From the NCBI GenBank assembly GCA_015680905.1, contig CM027381.1:14671501-14735500 (forward strand): a stretch of DNA of 64,000 nt, in the 5' to 3' direction. The notes beneath the pieces were generated by a model. That model saw only the letters and a list, made by a program, of their open reading frames with translations, was not told where the DNA came from and did not search any database. Position 1 is the stretch's first letter. Each line of letters starts with the position of its first letter. Origin of the DNA: Coptis chinensis (lineage: Eukaryota; Streptophyta; Magnoliopsida; Ranunculales; Ranunculaceae). The position numbers were made by a program, and so were the translations under genes. This document shows, piece after piece, positions 22,964 to 35,382 of this stretch.

Positions 22964-25900
22964 CTATGTTCTAGATCTCTTTCTTTTGCTGCTACTCTCA
23001 ACAACTTCAAACATGTCGTCTGGGTCGTTGAATATCAGTTCATCCACCATAGAAATGTCGAGGTTGTTAGGCCCTATATCTGAATCATTCACCACTCTTT
23101 CCTCTGAGAGACACGGTCCACCTTCATCAAAATACACTTTTCTTGGAACCTCCAAAGACTACATGCCATTCAAGATTCTTGGGATCTTGGGAATAGAAAA
23201 CCCGAGTAGCCTTCTCTCAAGAATAAATGGTTCATCACATATATGGTCCGAATCGAGTTGATTGGATAAGTTGACCAACCTCAACTTTGCTTCCTCATCC
23301 ACTTTCACACCAAGTTGTGTGCACTTAGCCCAATCACACTTGAACAAAACAGTCTTGTAGTCTTCACGATAATTTAGTTGAACAATGTTTGTTAGAACGC
23401 CATAGTAATCTGCATCTTCATCAATTGGATTTTTATCCTTAGAACTAGAACGGAAAGTTGTAGGGCAACTTGTGGTAACACCGCTGTTTTGGTTCCTTTT
23501 ATTTTTCTGATAGTCTTTGGTGATGAAGAGAAACCCATTAACACAATACTTATGGTACTTTGTAGCAAAGCGTGTCGTCCCCTAACTAAATCCTTGAAGT
23601 GATCATCGATGGATTTGAGGAACTCCCCTTTGTTTTGTCAACCATGTGATGAAATCATCGAACACAATGCAACCCTAGTGTGCCCAAATCTCCTCCTTGC
23701 ACTTGTTCTATTGTCCTCAATGAAGCTAGTGTACTTCCTAAATGATTTTTGAAGTAATAAAGTCAGTTAGGATTATGTATATAATTTAGATTGTGTTAAG
23801 TTTCTAAAAACTTTAATACGACGTGATATACTTTACGTGTGCCATCTGTCATAACTAGGATGACTTCTTAGTACCCATTGGCGTGCTTGTTCATACTCCA
23901 CACCTTCCAATAAATACTTTGCACTTGGGCCAAGTGGCCCACCCTCATTGGTTAGCCATTGTGGTTGTCGCCTACACTATCCAAAAAAAAAAATCGGTAA
24001 AACATCGGGTTCATTTTCAGCCATCCTATCAAGTTTATCTAAAAGACCACCTCCTCCTTTATATCCAAAGACAATACATTAGTGTCTCCTCCTTCAAGTA
24101 ACGCTCTGCAATACACCCTTCCGGCCAGCTTTGTTGGTAACATAATCCTTGAAATATTTCATGTACCTTAAAAAGTATTTTAGAAGCAATAGAATCTTAA
24201 AATGAGAAAATGAGAAAATAAATAAATAAAATAAGTAACAAAAATCAGGCTACGTGCCTTTCAAAACAATACATCCACCTAAAGAAAACAGGCCCACAAA
24301 GGCGAGCCTCATGAGCTAAGTGAATAGGAAGATGCATCATAACAAAACAAACAATGATGGTGGGCAGATTCTCTCTAGCGCTGACAATGCCTTGACCATA
24401 CCCCTTTCCGATTACATCAAGTGTTTCAATCTCTACTTTCTTGAACACAAAGCACTAAAGAAAGTACAAATGGTAGTAATAATTGTTCGAGCTTCTTTTT
24501 GTTGCCATCTCTATAAGCATGTTTGTATTAATACCGGCAACAAATGTTGCATTAGAATATGATAGTCATGTGACTTCATTTGTCTCAAATCCATTGAATC
24601 TCCTTTGACAATATTAGACCGGTTACCACTAAACCCAACAGTACACTAAGATTGCGCAAGGTTTGGATGAACAACTTCTTCTCCTCTTTTTCAAGCCAAA
24701 AAAGATACCTTGAGGCATAACCTGTTTTCCCGCCAAGCTTAGTCACCCAATATTTCTTCTTTCTCTTCATGCTTTTTAAATCTTTGCGTGCATTGACATC
24801 ATCTTTAGTTTTCCTTTAAGATTCAACATCAAAGCAAGAAGAATTTCACATACATTTTTTTTTCAATATGCATGACATCAAGGTTATGACGGACGAGAAT
24901 GTGTTTCCAATACTTGAGCTTAAAGAAGATAGATCGCTTTGAAAACCACAAATTTCCTTTATTCCCTTCCTTATTCTTGCCGAGCTTCCCAAATTGATGA
25001 TTTTTCAAACTCTTAGTCATTCTCTTAACTTCAACTCCAGTCAACCTTATTGGTTGCTCACCTTCTTCCTTTGTCTTATCATAGGTGCTTTCTCTTGTAT
25101 CATTTCTAGCCTCGGATCTCAATGGAAGCCACCGTCTACTTCTCACATACACATGCTTACTTCCATGGTGAAGTCTTATAGAAGCAGTTTTCGGACCACA
25201 AGGAGGGAAAGCAAATTTTCCCTTAGTTCTACAGCCAGAGATATTCCCATAAGCTGGAAAATCATGGATTGTCCACAATAAAATGGCACGCATATGGAAC
25301 TCTTCACCTTTAAATGCATCTTTAACCATCACCCCATCACGCCACAATTCTTGGAGTTCTTTAACCAAATGTTTGCAAATAAACATCAATATCATTACCT
25401 GGTTGCTTTGGACCCTCAATGAGAGTTGAAAGCATAGTGAATTGAGACTTCATGCATAGCCAAGGCGGGAGGTTATATTCACAAGCATAACAGGCCATGA
25501 ACTGTGTTGCGCTCCAAAGTTGCCATAAGGAGTAAAACCATCAGTGGCTAGTCCCAAGCTTAACATTCCGTGGCTCTCTGAGAGAAGTCCGGATATTTTA
25601 AATTGACTTGCTTCCACACTTTGCCGAGTCAACAGGATGCCTCATCGTGCGAGGCTTTGATTCTCCAGTAGAATGCCACCGCATCTCCTTTGCCACCCAA
25701 GGCACACTATACAATCGCTTCAACCTTTCCGTAAGTGGAAAGTATCGCAAGACCTTAGCAGGCACCCTGGTTCGCTTCCTCAAATCCTCAATGGTTGGAG
25801 TTTTGTATCTAGAAACTCCACAAGTAGGACAGGTAACCTTAAATTCATTCTTTTCCCAATACAAGATCAAAGATCATTTCTACATGCATCGATCTTCTTG

Positions 25901-26559
25901 CATTTCAGTTTCAAGTCTTTAATCATCTTATCTGCCCTGTAGTTATTCTCTGGTATCTTGTTACCAGCAGGCAACACCATGCGGAGTAGTTGAAGCAATA
26001 CGGTAAAACTCTTATCACTCCACCCATTTGTGTACTTCAGGTTAAGGAGTTTCACGACAAATCTAAGAACACTGAAGTCACATCCAGGATATAATGCAGT
26101 CATTGCTTCACGCAAGTTAGCGTTAAAAGCAACACCGTCTACGACTTCTCTCCCCTCTGTACAACCTCCTGGATCATCTCGAAGAAAAGTGTCCAAGTTG
26201 TCAAGACTAAACTCTTGAGCAATGGTGTGGAAAGCAGCATTCATGTCAACCACATGCACGTTCTCTTGAAATCCCGGCTCTCTTTCATTGTGTTGTTCTT
26301 CCACTTCTTTCTCACCGTGCAAGAACCACATTTTATATGTCTTGTCAAACCCATAGCTAAAACAGTGTAGGGCAACATTATCGTGACTCATTGCTGCGCC
26401 TTGGTTTCTACACTTTCGACAAGAACATGGTATGACATTCTTGTTAACGTGGTGTTCCGAGGCAAAGGTTACAAACTCTGTAACACCTCTTATAAAATGG
26501 GGATGCCGGAAATCGTCTAGATCAATCCAACTCTTATCGATCAAGCACATTGACTCCAT
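22964..26559 (-). pseudogene. TnpD-type CACTA transposase gene
   Basis: From the start at 26559: a transposase-associated domain (DKSWIDLDDFRHPHFIRGV, VIPCSCRKCRNQ), a segment with DFSVLRFVVKLLNLK, the Transposase_21 catalytic region (TCPTCGVSRYK, AKVLRYFPLTERLKRLY, LGLATDGFTPYGNF, ILLWTIHDFPAYG), a DUF4218-like part (24245-24600) and a DUF4216-like part (23347-22964: LFKCDWAKCTQLGVKVDEE, VPRKVYFDEGGPCLSEERVV). The frame shifts just after KKIDACRND (about 25870), and stops separate later blocks. The gene is therefore inactive as it stands, although the domain order is complete. Confidence 0.85.
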
Positions 26560-28439
26560 GATGTACTTCTAAGAGATAAGAAAGAATAAATGAAACTCAG
26601 AACTAGAAAAATAGCTAAATAGTTATGTAGAGGCATACACTAACTAGGCCAAGGAGTTACAATGCTAACTCTAAGCATACACTGACTTCAAGCTAACTCT
26701 ATGCATACACTAACCTAATATTCATTACCAAAGTTAGATGAAACTAGAGTCGAACACATATATTCATGCATCTTATATAATCAGCAATACATACACAAAC
26801 ATATTGGTGTTGTAATAAGAAAGACATCAATCCTATAATGCTAGCAAGACATTTCTATTTGAAAAATCAGTTAAGTTTTTCAAAGAGTAAAAAGGTAGAA
26901 TAGTTGAACTTAGTTAACTAGATTGCTCTCAAACTACCTTAGAATTTTTTTTTTACAGAACCAAACACAATGTGGCAATTTTATTTTGATACATCATCCT
27001 CATTTGACTAACACATTTGATTAAAGCATTACTCAAATAATAATAAAATGAGTTGCTTTAAACCAAATCAAAGTTAGTAGCCTTTGATTTGAAGGTATGA
27101 TACTAGTATGCTACATATGATACTAGTCTCCATACACCTCTTCTGTTCGAATATTTTTTCGGCATTGAAGGTATATAATACTAGTCTACTACAATTACTT
27201 CTACAATTGTAAAGCTATATAAACACGACATTTCTAATTCCACAAAATGCATTACCACTAGTATAAAGCCCGCTTAACTATCGTGTTTCATCAAACAATG
27301 TTGAAAATAAAAACACTTTACTCACATAGGAACTGAAAAATATAATATGGGGAAAAATAAAAATGCATTCTTACAGTTGGTTATATATCAAATGGAGTTT
27401 TCATAATTAAGTATAAGAGACAAAAAAAAAAAAATAGCCGATTTTAATATATAGAATACTAAATTTTCACCGACACTAAAATATAGAATACACACTTACA
27501 GAAAGCAAAGAAAAACAACCAAGGAACCTGCTTGTCATCCAAAGCAATTTAAACAAGAAGATCAGACATTATGTAAGAAGCCCTTTGTCGAACCACACAA
27601 ATCAAATTGGACAAACTTACCAGAAATTATGGCGACGTAATATGGTCTTTAGACGAATATTCTCAGAGCTGAAATGAATCAAACACAAGTTTTAATAAAA
27701 CAGCTAGAAAAGAAATCATGTTACACTTATCGAACACGAGTTTTAAATAAATAACTTAAGTTTCCATCTTTTAAAAGCCGGTGTTCAAACGAGTGGTAGT
27801 GGAAATGGAGGAGGAGATGTGTGGTGGCAGAGAGATGAGGTGGCGGCTTTGTAGTGAAGGAAAGTGAAGATTTTTTAAGGATTAAACATGCAAAAACTAC
27901 CCTCCACCTTCTCTCCACTGGGGGCAGGTGCACGATGACAACATCACCACCACCAAAACAAGATGATGACGTGGTGGAGAAGAAGGTAGAAGATCTTTTG
28001 AAGCTATTTTACTGTAGTCGTTTATTTGATGTGAAAAAACAAAGTGATTTTACTTCTTTTTGCTGTAGTCGTTTATTTATGTTGACTAGAACTCATGAAC
28101 GTGGTTGTTGTTTAACTTAAAACAAACAAACAAAAAAACGAAGTGATAATGGGGGGAGATTCAAACCAATCAACTAAATATTCAAGCGGAAATTACCTGT
28201 TCAGGTTGAGAAGGGCGGTGTCTGTAGTGGTGTCTGTAGTGCCAATGAAATTCAAGAGAGGTAATGGTGTAATCAGCAGGGCTATTGCAGCAGGCGAATA
28301 GTAGAAGAAGGAGAAGCTGAAAACTCGGAAGTGAAATTTTAATTATTTTAGAGTCGGCTTAATTATTTTAATTTGAGGGTTGTTTAATTTTTCATGAAAT
28401 TTTAGAGTGGGAAGTGAAATCTTTGCCGCCTGATAATTG
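26560..28439. other. Upstream region of the CACTA transposase gene
   Basis: AT-rich and mostly non-coding. A leader and promoter for the minus-strand TnpD gene are expected here. I see no captured exon. Plus-strand frame 27854-28120 has no recognisable family. Confidence 0.4.
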
Positions 28440-28696
28440 AATAGATATCCGACGGTTAAATAGTACTGCCATGTTTAGGTGTCCGTTGGAAACAAACAAT
28501 GGTTAAAGCCCGTCGAACTAGCCGATAGCTAAAAACTCTCGTGCAACCGTCGGACAGAATGAATACCCCCGAGAAAATATTGGACGGATGGCCAACTAAT
28601 ACCCGATGGATAACAGGCGTTGGTAACTTCCTATGGTTATAAACCGTCGGGTAATCTTTCTGGAGTCTGTCGGGTAAAGTCGTTTTTTTGGTAGTG
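28440..28696. repeat. Right subterminal repeats and inverted end of the 15.5-kb CACTA
   Basis: CCGACGG/CCGTCGG-type copies at about 28450, 28549, 28645 and 28668, with degenerate ones between. The region ends with the 28-bp inverted terminal repeat finishing GGTAGTG at 28696. Confidence 0.85.
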
Positions 28697-28699
28697 TTA

Positions 28700-28996
28700 A
28701 CTGGTCTCGCCTCCCAAATACTAGTAACTTTGTCGCACCTTTCTTTCTTTTTGTTTGTTTTTTCGATAATACACCTTTCTTTCTTTTTCGCTCTCCCAAT
28801 TAGATGCCCCTCTATCTGATTCAAAAGAAAAACGTGCTACGGCCACGTGAACATGCCTAGTACTCAAAAAAGATCCACGAAGTCTCGCTTGGTTTGAAGG
28901 CAAATGGATGTTCATACATTGGCCGCCCGCATGCGTAGATCTATTTAGCCATCATGATATCGGATACCTTTTCAACTCCTTGGTCAAATGGTCAAC
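28700..28996. other. Spacer between the CACTA and the Tat retroelement
   Basis: About 300 bp of unremarkable sequence. Small frames here have no recognisable similarity. Confidence 0.5.
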
Positions 28997-29001
28997 ATAC
29001 G

Positions 29002-29363
29002 TGTAGTGCTATGAGAAATTGATCACTATTAACAGTAATGAATTGCTAAGATGAAAGATTAAGATTGAAATCGAGTTGAAATAATCTTTGTTCTTTAGTA
29101 ATAATATCGGTTACAGTATTCTCTCTTTTTCTCTCTCTTACTCTCAGTTTTCCATTTTGTTGTAATGATCTCCAATGAATTAATCTTTTTCTTGCTAGTC
29201 TATTTATAGTTATTTTAGAATAGCTTGGACCAATCCCTTCTTGACATGTGTCCATCTTCTCCTTCTTCCTTCCTTTTCTCGCTTTCCTGCAACATATCAA
29301 TTGTAATACAAAATATCGATAATAACCGCCGAAATATCGAATTGACGATATTTGCCCACGACA
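29002..29363 (-). repeat. 3' LTR of the Tat element
   Basis: Pairs with 41622-41983. In element orientation it begins TGTCGTGGGC and ends GCACTACA. A purine-rich tract on the minus strand (29382-29396) just upstream is the likely polypurine primer. Confidence 0.9.
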
Positions 29364-29652
29364 TCGCTTGTGATAAGAGTGCTCTCTTTCTCCCCCTTGT
29401 AATATAAACTTCCATTAATATAAATAAAAGTTCAGTTTAATCAAGTGTTCTTGTTGCTGACTGATCTTCTTCCGTATTAATCAGGTGTTTTACCTGATTT
29501 CTCTCTTTTTATTTCGAAACTTTCAAATTTCAACCTGCAAAATTTGAATGCTTCGAGAATCTATCAGAATATGAACAGTTTCAAATTTTAAAAATTTTAA
29601 AAAATCAGGCGGTTACACCTAGAAATCTGAACAGTTATCACGAAATATTCAC

Positions 29653-29661
29653 TATAAAAAG
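29653..29661 (+). promoter_or_regulatory. TATA box for the opposite-strand gene of the Tat element
   Basis: TATAAAAAG followed by a pyrimidine-rich leader (CTCTCTCTTC) lies about 330 bp before the first ATG at 29989. A 5'-leader intron is plausible, from a GT near 29800 to the AG at 29986-29987. The site is inside the element but outside the LTR and drives transcription against gag-pol. Confidence 0.5.
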
Positions 29662-29988
29662 AGTTTCACTGCTTTCTCTCTCTTCACTTTCCCCAAAAAG
29701 CTTTATCTTTCCAAACCCCACCACCATTATCGTCTTCAGAAAAGCTTCATTTTGTCTGTACTTGCTGTTACTTTCAACAAATTCTTCTGCACAATATCAG
29801 GTTAGTACTACAAAGTAACTTAACATGCTATTTCTTACTCCGATTCCATAGTTTCTTGAAAATATTTTAACTGATCTCACCATCTTCTTTTTTCTAGATT
29901 ATGTTACTTAGCGTTTAGGCTTTGAATACTTGAATATTACCTGTGTACCCTTATACTAACTAGATTTTTAACACCAATCTTTGACAGT

Positions 29989-32708
29989 ATGGTTAGGAGA
30001 AAAACTTGTGTTAACTTTATACGTACTCTCTCAAAACAATCCCGGCTTCGACATCAAGAACGTATGCGTTTGAGACACACCTCTTCACCTCGAAACCAGA
30101 CATTATCATCTCGAGACACCGACACATGCTTATTACATAATATATTATATACTTATACTATATATAGATTTAGTAGCTCAGATAAAGGATATAATTCTAA
30201 TAAAAAATTTATTGTTTTTAGTGATACCACCATGTTGAATGAAAGTACTGAGTCTGCAACTCACATCAACTCGTCTGCTTCTGCTTCGTCATCCCAACGA
30301 ACTGAGTTTGCCGAACCAGAATGGCATGCCTCCTATTTGGCTGATGGTTTACCCTGCCATCCATTCGAGACTGTTGATTCTGACACCGATCGCGAGATTA
30401 TTGATGACCAGAGTATTTGGAGTGGCGGCTTGAACCCTTGTTTTCTAGAAAGACCCAACTTACATCTAGTTAGAGCTGCCTATCAAATTCCAGACTGCGT
30501 TCAACTTCGACACTATGCTGGAAGTAAAAAAGGAACTCAATGCCAAAGTGGCGAGCTCAACACCACCATTATCACTGTTGGACAATTGGCTGCCAGCTTA
30601 CGCCTTCCCCTTTCTACCCTTGACCGAGAAGTACTGAACTATCTGGCCATCTCTCCTGGTCAAGACACAGGCAATTTATGGAGATTGTTGTACATTTGCA
30701 ACTTCTACAATTCTCATCTTGAACCCGATGTCCGGTCTTCGAAGAGAATTCGTCTTATCGATATCCAAAAACACTATTCCTTTCTTGAACGTTACGAGAA
30801 AAATAACCATGATACGAAAGTACCCAGTGGTTATTTTTATCCTAAGAAACGAATTGACCGTGCTGGTATTATAAGGATAAACTGAGATAATGACTTTCGA
30901 TGGCCATTATACCATATCATTGTTTCTGGTCGGTGGGAATCAATTGAACCAATAGCAGTTCCATCTTTGGCGCACCCTATTTTTAACCTCAATGGTATGT
31001 TATCTTTCGATATCCTCTCCTTCTTTATCTCGAGCCTTGATTCTGACTTATCTACTATTGCGAGCTTATTTCATTTCCTAAACCATCTTTGATGAGAAGT
31101 CTTGGGGAATCTGCTAGAGTAACAGATCTTCTAAAAGGCACTGATAAAGCGATCAATGTTCGAACTGGTGTTGATATTTATGGCAACCCAAGACTGATTG
31201 TCAAACTCATTGATATCGCCAACTATGTTGCTCCTTTATACTGCTTAAAGAATTCCGTTCTTCGAGGTCAAGATTCCTTACCTTCCAAATCCTGTCCCTT
31301 ACAACCTTGTTCTTCTGAACAAACGCTACGAACGACTTTCAACTTTACTGAACTACCCGTTAATACTCCCCCATGTTATTTTACATATATGCAAACTGGT
31401 TTTAAAATTACTGCAGATCTCTTCCCTCAAATCAAACAAGAAATTCCTGACTTCTATAATTATCCTCTTTTGAATGACGTATTTGATCAGCATTGTTTAT
31501 GTTTAACAGATATGGCATCTCGTATTCCACAAGTCCCTGTCAAATCCTCAAAATTATTGGATAAGATTTTGAGCAAAAAGAAAACCACGGATGGCAGTTC
31601 TTCCCAAGCTCCTACTTCTTCTTGAGATAAAAATGTCGATCCCATTCATCATTCGAAGAAAAGAAAAGAACCATCCAATCCTTTGGCTCCACCAGCCTCT
31701 AAAATAAGCAAACCCATCAGACCTACTGACACTGCATCTATTACTTTACCTTCGAAAACTTCCACCCTTCCACCTAACACACACCCTATTGCTTTTGCCT
31801 CTTATTCGCCCTCCAATGACTTTGAAGTTAAACTCGTTATGCGAGATCAAACCAACGTCCAAAACACTGCTTCTCTGTTATCTGAACTTGCAGTACCCGG
31901 TCTCGGGGAAGCTCTTGTGACAAATACTATACTTCCTCGAGATAGGCGAGCAATTGCTGCAATCAGCTCCGATGAACGATTTCAACTTCTGTGTTCTTCT
32001 ATTGAAAAAGTAAGTTTCTATGATTTCCCTTATCCTTATCTACTTATTTATTATTCATAAATCATATATTCTCCTTCTCAGGTCAAAATTGCTGCGGTGG
32101 GGCAATTTGATTATGAAATGTCTTGCTTTCGTCGATATAGAGAAGAAAATGCTCAACTGAAGAAAGATAAACATCATCTTGAGCAAACTCTCGAGACCGA
32201 AAAACAACATTCTACCAAGATGAAGAAGTTTTTTGACGACACCTCAGCTATGAATGAGAAATTGTCCGCATCTTATTAGTCTAAGGAGAAAGAACTTACT
32301 CAAACCAAAACCTCTTTTGCTACTGAAAAAACTGCCTGGACGACTCGACAAAACAATCTCAAAGTTGAACTAGAAAAAGCCCATGCCCAAGTTGCTTCAT
32401 ATGCTGCCAATATGGAATATGTGGCCGAGACCATGAGAAGCTTACGGAGATACATTCTTGACGATGTTGCCGAAGAGAAAGGGCTAGATTCTGACACTGA
32501 AATCGAGTTGCCCTCTGAACCTGCTGATACCGATGCTGTAGATTCTACCCTTCATGTAAATGATGTTGTTGGGACTGGCGACCCAGAGATATCTACTCCA
32601 CCTTTTAATCTTGACACTTTCATTAGTACTCCTAGTGTTGATCTCGACATCCTTCTTGGAGCAAAGAAAGCTGATTTGAACCACAACGAGGATCTTACTC
32701 CACTTTAA
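29989..32708 (+). pseudogene. Opposite-strand additional gene of the Tat element (Transposase_28-like, fossil)
   Basis: Reading frames on the plus strand, antisense to gag-pol, over about 2.7 kb. The N-terminal part (29989-30885) has EWHASYLADGLPCHPFE and LNTTIITVGQLAASLRLPLS, then GNLWRLLYICNFYNSHL, resembling the plant 'putative gypsy type transposon' (Transposase_28) family. Later parts are Ser/Pro/Lys-rich (31089-32060) and then a coiled coil (32097-32500: YREENAQLKKDKHHLEQTLE) with an acidic C-terminus. Such extra antisense genes are known in Tat elements such as Grande. Their role is not established; gag-like or nucleic-acid-binding roles have been suggested. The gene carries several breaks. 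Confidence 0.7.
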
Positions 32709-32970
32709 TTTGTTGTCTTATTATCTGTCACTGTAATCTTGATACAATGATCCATTTATTTATTGTCCATGATCCCGATGACAAGCTTTAAATGCTGATT
32801 CTGATTTAAACCTTCTTTTGTAATCTTTCTAAAACTCCTTTTGATATCTGAACAATATATCTTTTTGCCTTCTATAGATTCCTCTTGCATACAACACTTA
32901 TGATATTTACCGGCCACCTTTAAACAGTAAATAAACTCCTTTTCTCTAACATGTATATAAATTTTAAACC

Positions 32971-33560
32971 AAGTTTCGATACCCCTCCAACTAAAAGAAG
33001 TATCGATACTTATCATATAATTATATATTTAAAACGAGTTTCGATACCCCTCCAACTGAAAGAAGTATTGATACTTATCATATACTTATATATTTAAAAC
33101 GAGTTTCGATACCCCTCCAACTAAAAGAAGTATCAATACTTATTATATACTTATATTTTTAAAACGAGTTTCAATACCCCTCCAACTAAAAAAAGTATCG
33201 ATACTTATCATATATTTATATATTTAAAACGAGTTTCGATACCCCTCAAACTAAAAGAAGTATCGATACTTATCATATACTTATATATTTAAAACGAGTT
33301 TCGATACCCCTCCAACTAAAAGAAGTATCGATATTTATCATATACTTATACATTTAAAACGAGTTTCGATACCCCTCCAACTAAAAGAAGTATCGATACT
33401 TATCATATATTTATATATTTAAAACGAGTTTCGATACCCCTCCAACTAAAAGAAGTATCGATTTCTATTATATACTTATATTTTTAAAACGAGTTTCGAT
33501 ACCCCTCCAACTTAAAGAAGTATCGATACTTATCATGTACTTATCATATATTATTTTATT
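32971..33560 (+). repeat. 66-bp tandem array in the Tat 3' region
   Basis: Nine head-to-tail copies of a unit of about 66 bp built on 'GTTTCGATACCCCTCCAACT' and 'AGAAGTATCGATACTTATCA'. Copies differ by only a few bases. Contains the palindrome-like TATCGATA. Confidence 0.95.
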
Positions 33561-33912
33561 ATCCCTTGCCATGCATTTAATATAGTCAATAAATATAGTC
33601 ATTTAATATAGGCTCATATACCAAATTGTTTGTACAAATATCCTTCAAACCTCTGACTATCCCACACACATACAATAAAGATAACAACTTTTTCGTACTA
33701 TCTCCTCTTTTTCATGCTCACCTACCATTAATACTCATCTTTTTCATATTAAATCAACATTAAAAACCTCGTATCCTTGCCCACCATCTTTCCTTTAAAA
33801 ACTTTTTGAGACTTTACCTTTTATCATATCTCTTTTTAACTTCCTTGCCATGCACTCCATTTCCCTCTTCCTTATTATTCTTATCATTTCTATGGTTTTA
33901 CCCGATCATTAT

Positions 33913-34198
33913 GACATTCTCCCCGAACACCTGCCATTCAGAAAAAGAAGCTATAGATAATGAAAATAGCGACACATATACTGAAGAAGAAGAAAAAATT
34001 GAAAATGACTATACCAATGAATGATTTGAAGATCCATATATTAACGAGCAATCTAAAGATAACAAAGAAGATGATGAAGCAAACCCCAGTATTTATACCG
34101 ATGAGGATGATGGCGAAGATGGTGATGATGAAAATGAAGATGAAGATGAAGATGAAGATGAAAATGAAGATCCTGATGACGAAGAAGATAATGATTAG
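33913..34198 (+). other. Short acidic reading frames with a GATGAA repeat (Tat interior)
   Basis: Plus-strand frames rich in Asp, Glu and Asn, ending in a run encoded by repeated GATGAA (about 34087-34195). They lie downstream of the opposite-strand gene. Whether they belong to it or are chance products of a simple repeat cannot be told. Confidence 0.35.
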
Positions 34199-34454
34199 CT
34201 TTGATTCTTGTATTTTTAATGTTCCTTTCTGAACTGTAATAGGCTGCTTTGCCTACTCTTGTTCTCCTTTTAATGACATCTTATTGCCCTATTTATGATA
34301 TCAGTTTCCCTACGTTTTAATATCCATTTCTGCTATCGACATAAAAAAAAATGATATCAATATTCGACATTCGACATACAAAATGTATTTAAAATATTAC
34401 TCATAAAACATACCATACTTTCACCGTATTCTGATGTCGACCACTCAATACCAC

Positions 34455-35280
34455 ATATTCCTTAATTTTATTGACCTGGTATCGAGATGAGGATCTTCAG
34501 ATCACCATGATTTTATTGACCTGGTATCGAGATGAGGATCTACAGATCACCAGGATTTTTTGACCCGAACTTGACATTTCTGTCAAGAACTGGATTTGAT
34601 TTACCTGAACTCGCATTGTTGCCAAGAAACAAGATTTTATTGACCTGAACTCGCATTTCTGCAAAGAACAGGATTTTATTGACCTGGTATCGAGATGAGG
34701 ATCTACAGATCACCACGATTTTATTGACTTGAACTCGCATTTCTGCCAAGAACAATATTTTATTGACCTGATATCGAGATAAGGATCTACATATCACCAG
34801 GATTTTTTTGACCCGAACTTGACATTTCTGTCAAGAACAAGATTTTATTGACCTGGTATCGAGATAAGGATCTATAGATCACCAGGATTTTTTGACCCGA
34901 ACTTGACATTTCTGTCAAGAACAGGATTTTATTGACCTGGTATCGAGATGAGGATCTATAGATCACCAGGATTTTTTGACCCGAACTTGACATTTCTGTC
35001 AAGAGCAGGATTTTATTGACCTGGTATCGAGATGAGGATCTACAGATCACCAGGATTTTTTTGACCCGAACTTGACATTTCTGTCAAGAACAGGATTTTA
35101 TTGACCTGGTATCGAGATGAAGATCTACAGATCACCAGGATTTTTTGACCCGAACTTGACATTTCTGTCAAGAACATGATTTTATTGACCTGGTATCGAG
35201 ATGAGGATCTTCAGATCACTAGGATTTTATTAACCTGAACTCGCATTTCTGCCAAGAACAGGATTTTATTGACCTGCAAT
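34455..35280 (-). repeat. 84-bp tandem array in the Tat 3' region
   Basis: About nine copies of a unit of roughly 84 bp combining 'TTATTGACCTGGTATCGAGA', 'AGGATCTACAGATCACCAGG' and 'GACCCGAACTTGACATTTCT', with shorter variant units near 34600-34760. It lies just 3' of the integrase region in element orientation. The period is divisible by three, which creates open frames without coding meaning. Confidence 0.95.
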
Positions 35281-35382
35281 CAATCATATAACTCCATATA
35301 TACAAATATTTATTATGACAATATCTTTATTGAATGTATAACCTTGATACCAAATATTACATCATGATACTTGAAATATCTT

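Larger units (their letters stand above)
13220..28696 (-). mobile_element. 15.5-kb CACTA (En/Spm) transposon with multi-gene capture
   Basis: The left end begins CACTACCAAAAGAACG and the right end is the reverse complement of CACTACCAAAAAAACG. The match runs 28 bp with one difference (13220-13247 and 28669-28696). Flanks are the 3-bp repeat TTA (13217-13219 and 28697-28699). Subterminal arrays of CCGTCGG/CCGACGG fill both ends. A TnpD-type transposase (about 26559 to 22964) and a TnpA-like gene (about 22558 to 20945) are read on the minus strand. Their 3' side, 15.9-20.7 kb, is filled with exon fragments of unrelated host genes, all on the minus strand. Both transposase genes are broken. Confidence 0.95.

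Noticed and set aside
34540-35050. Long minus-strand open frames encoding repeated 'SSRYQVNKILF' peptides
   Set aside because: They are by-products of the 84-bp tandem repeat, whose period is a multiple of three; no start context or family.
32971-35280. Regularly spaced repeats that could look CRISPR-like
   Set aside because: Units are contiguous with no unique spacers, in a plant retroelement; ordinary tandem arrays.
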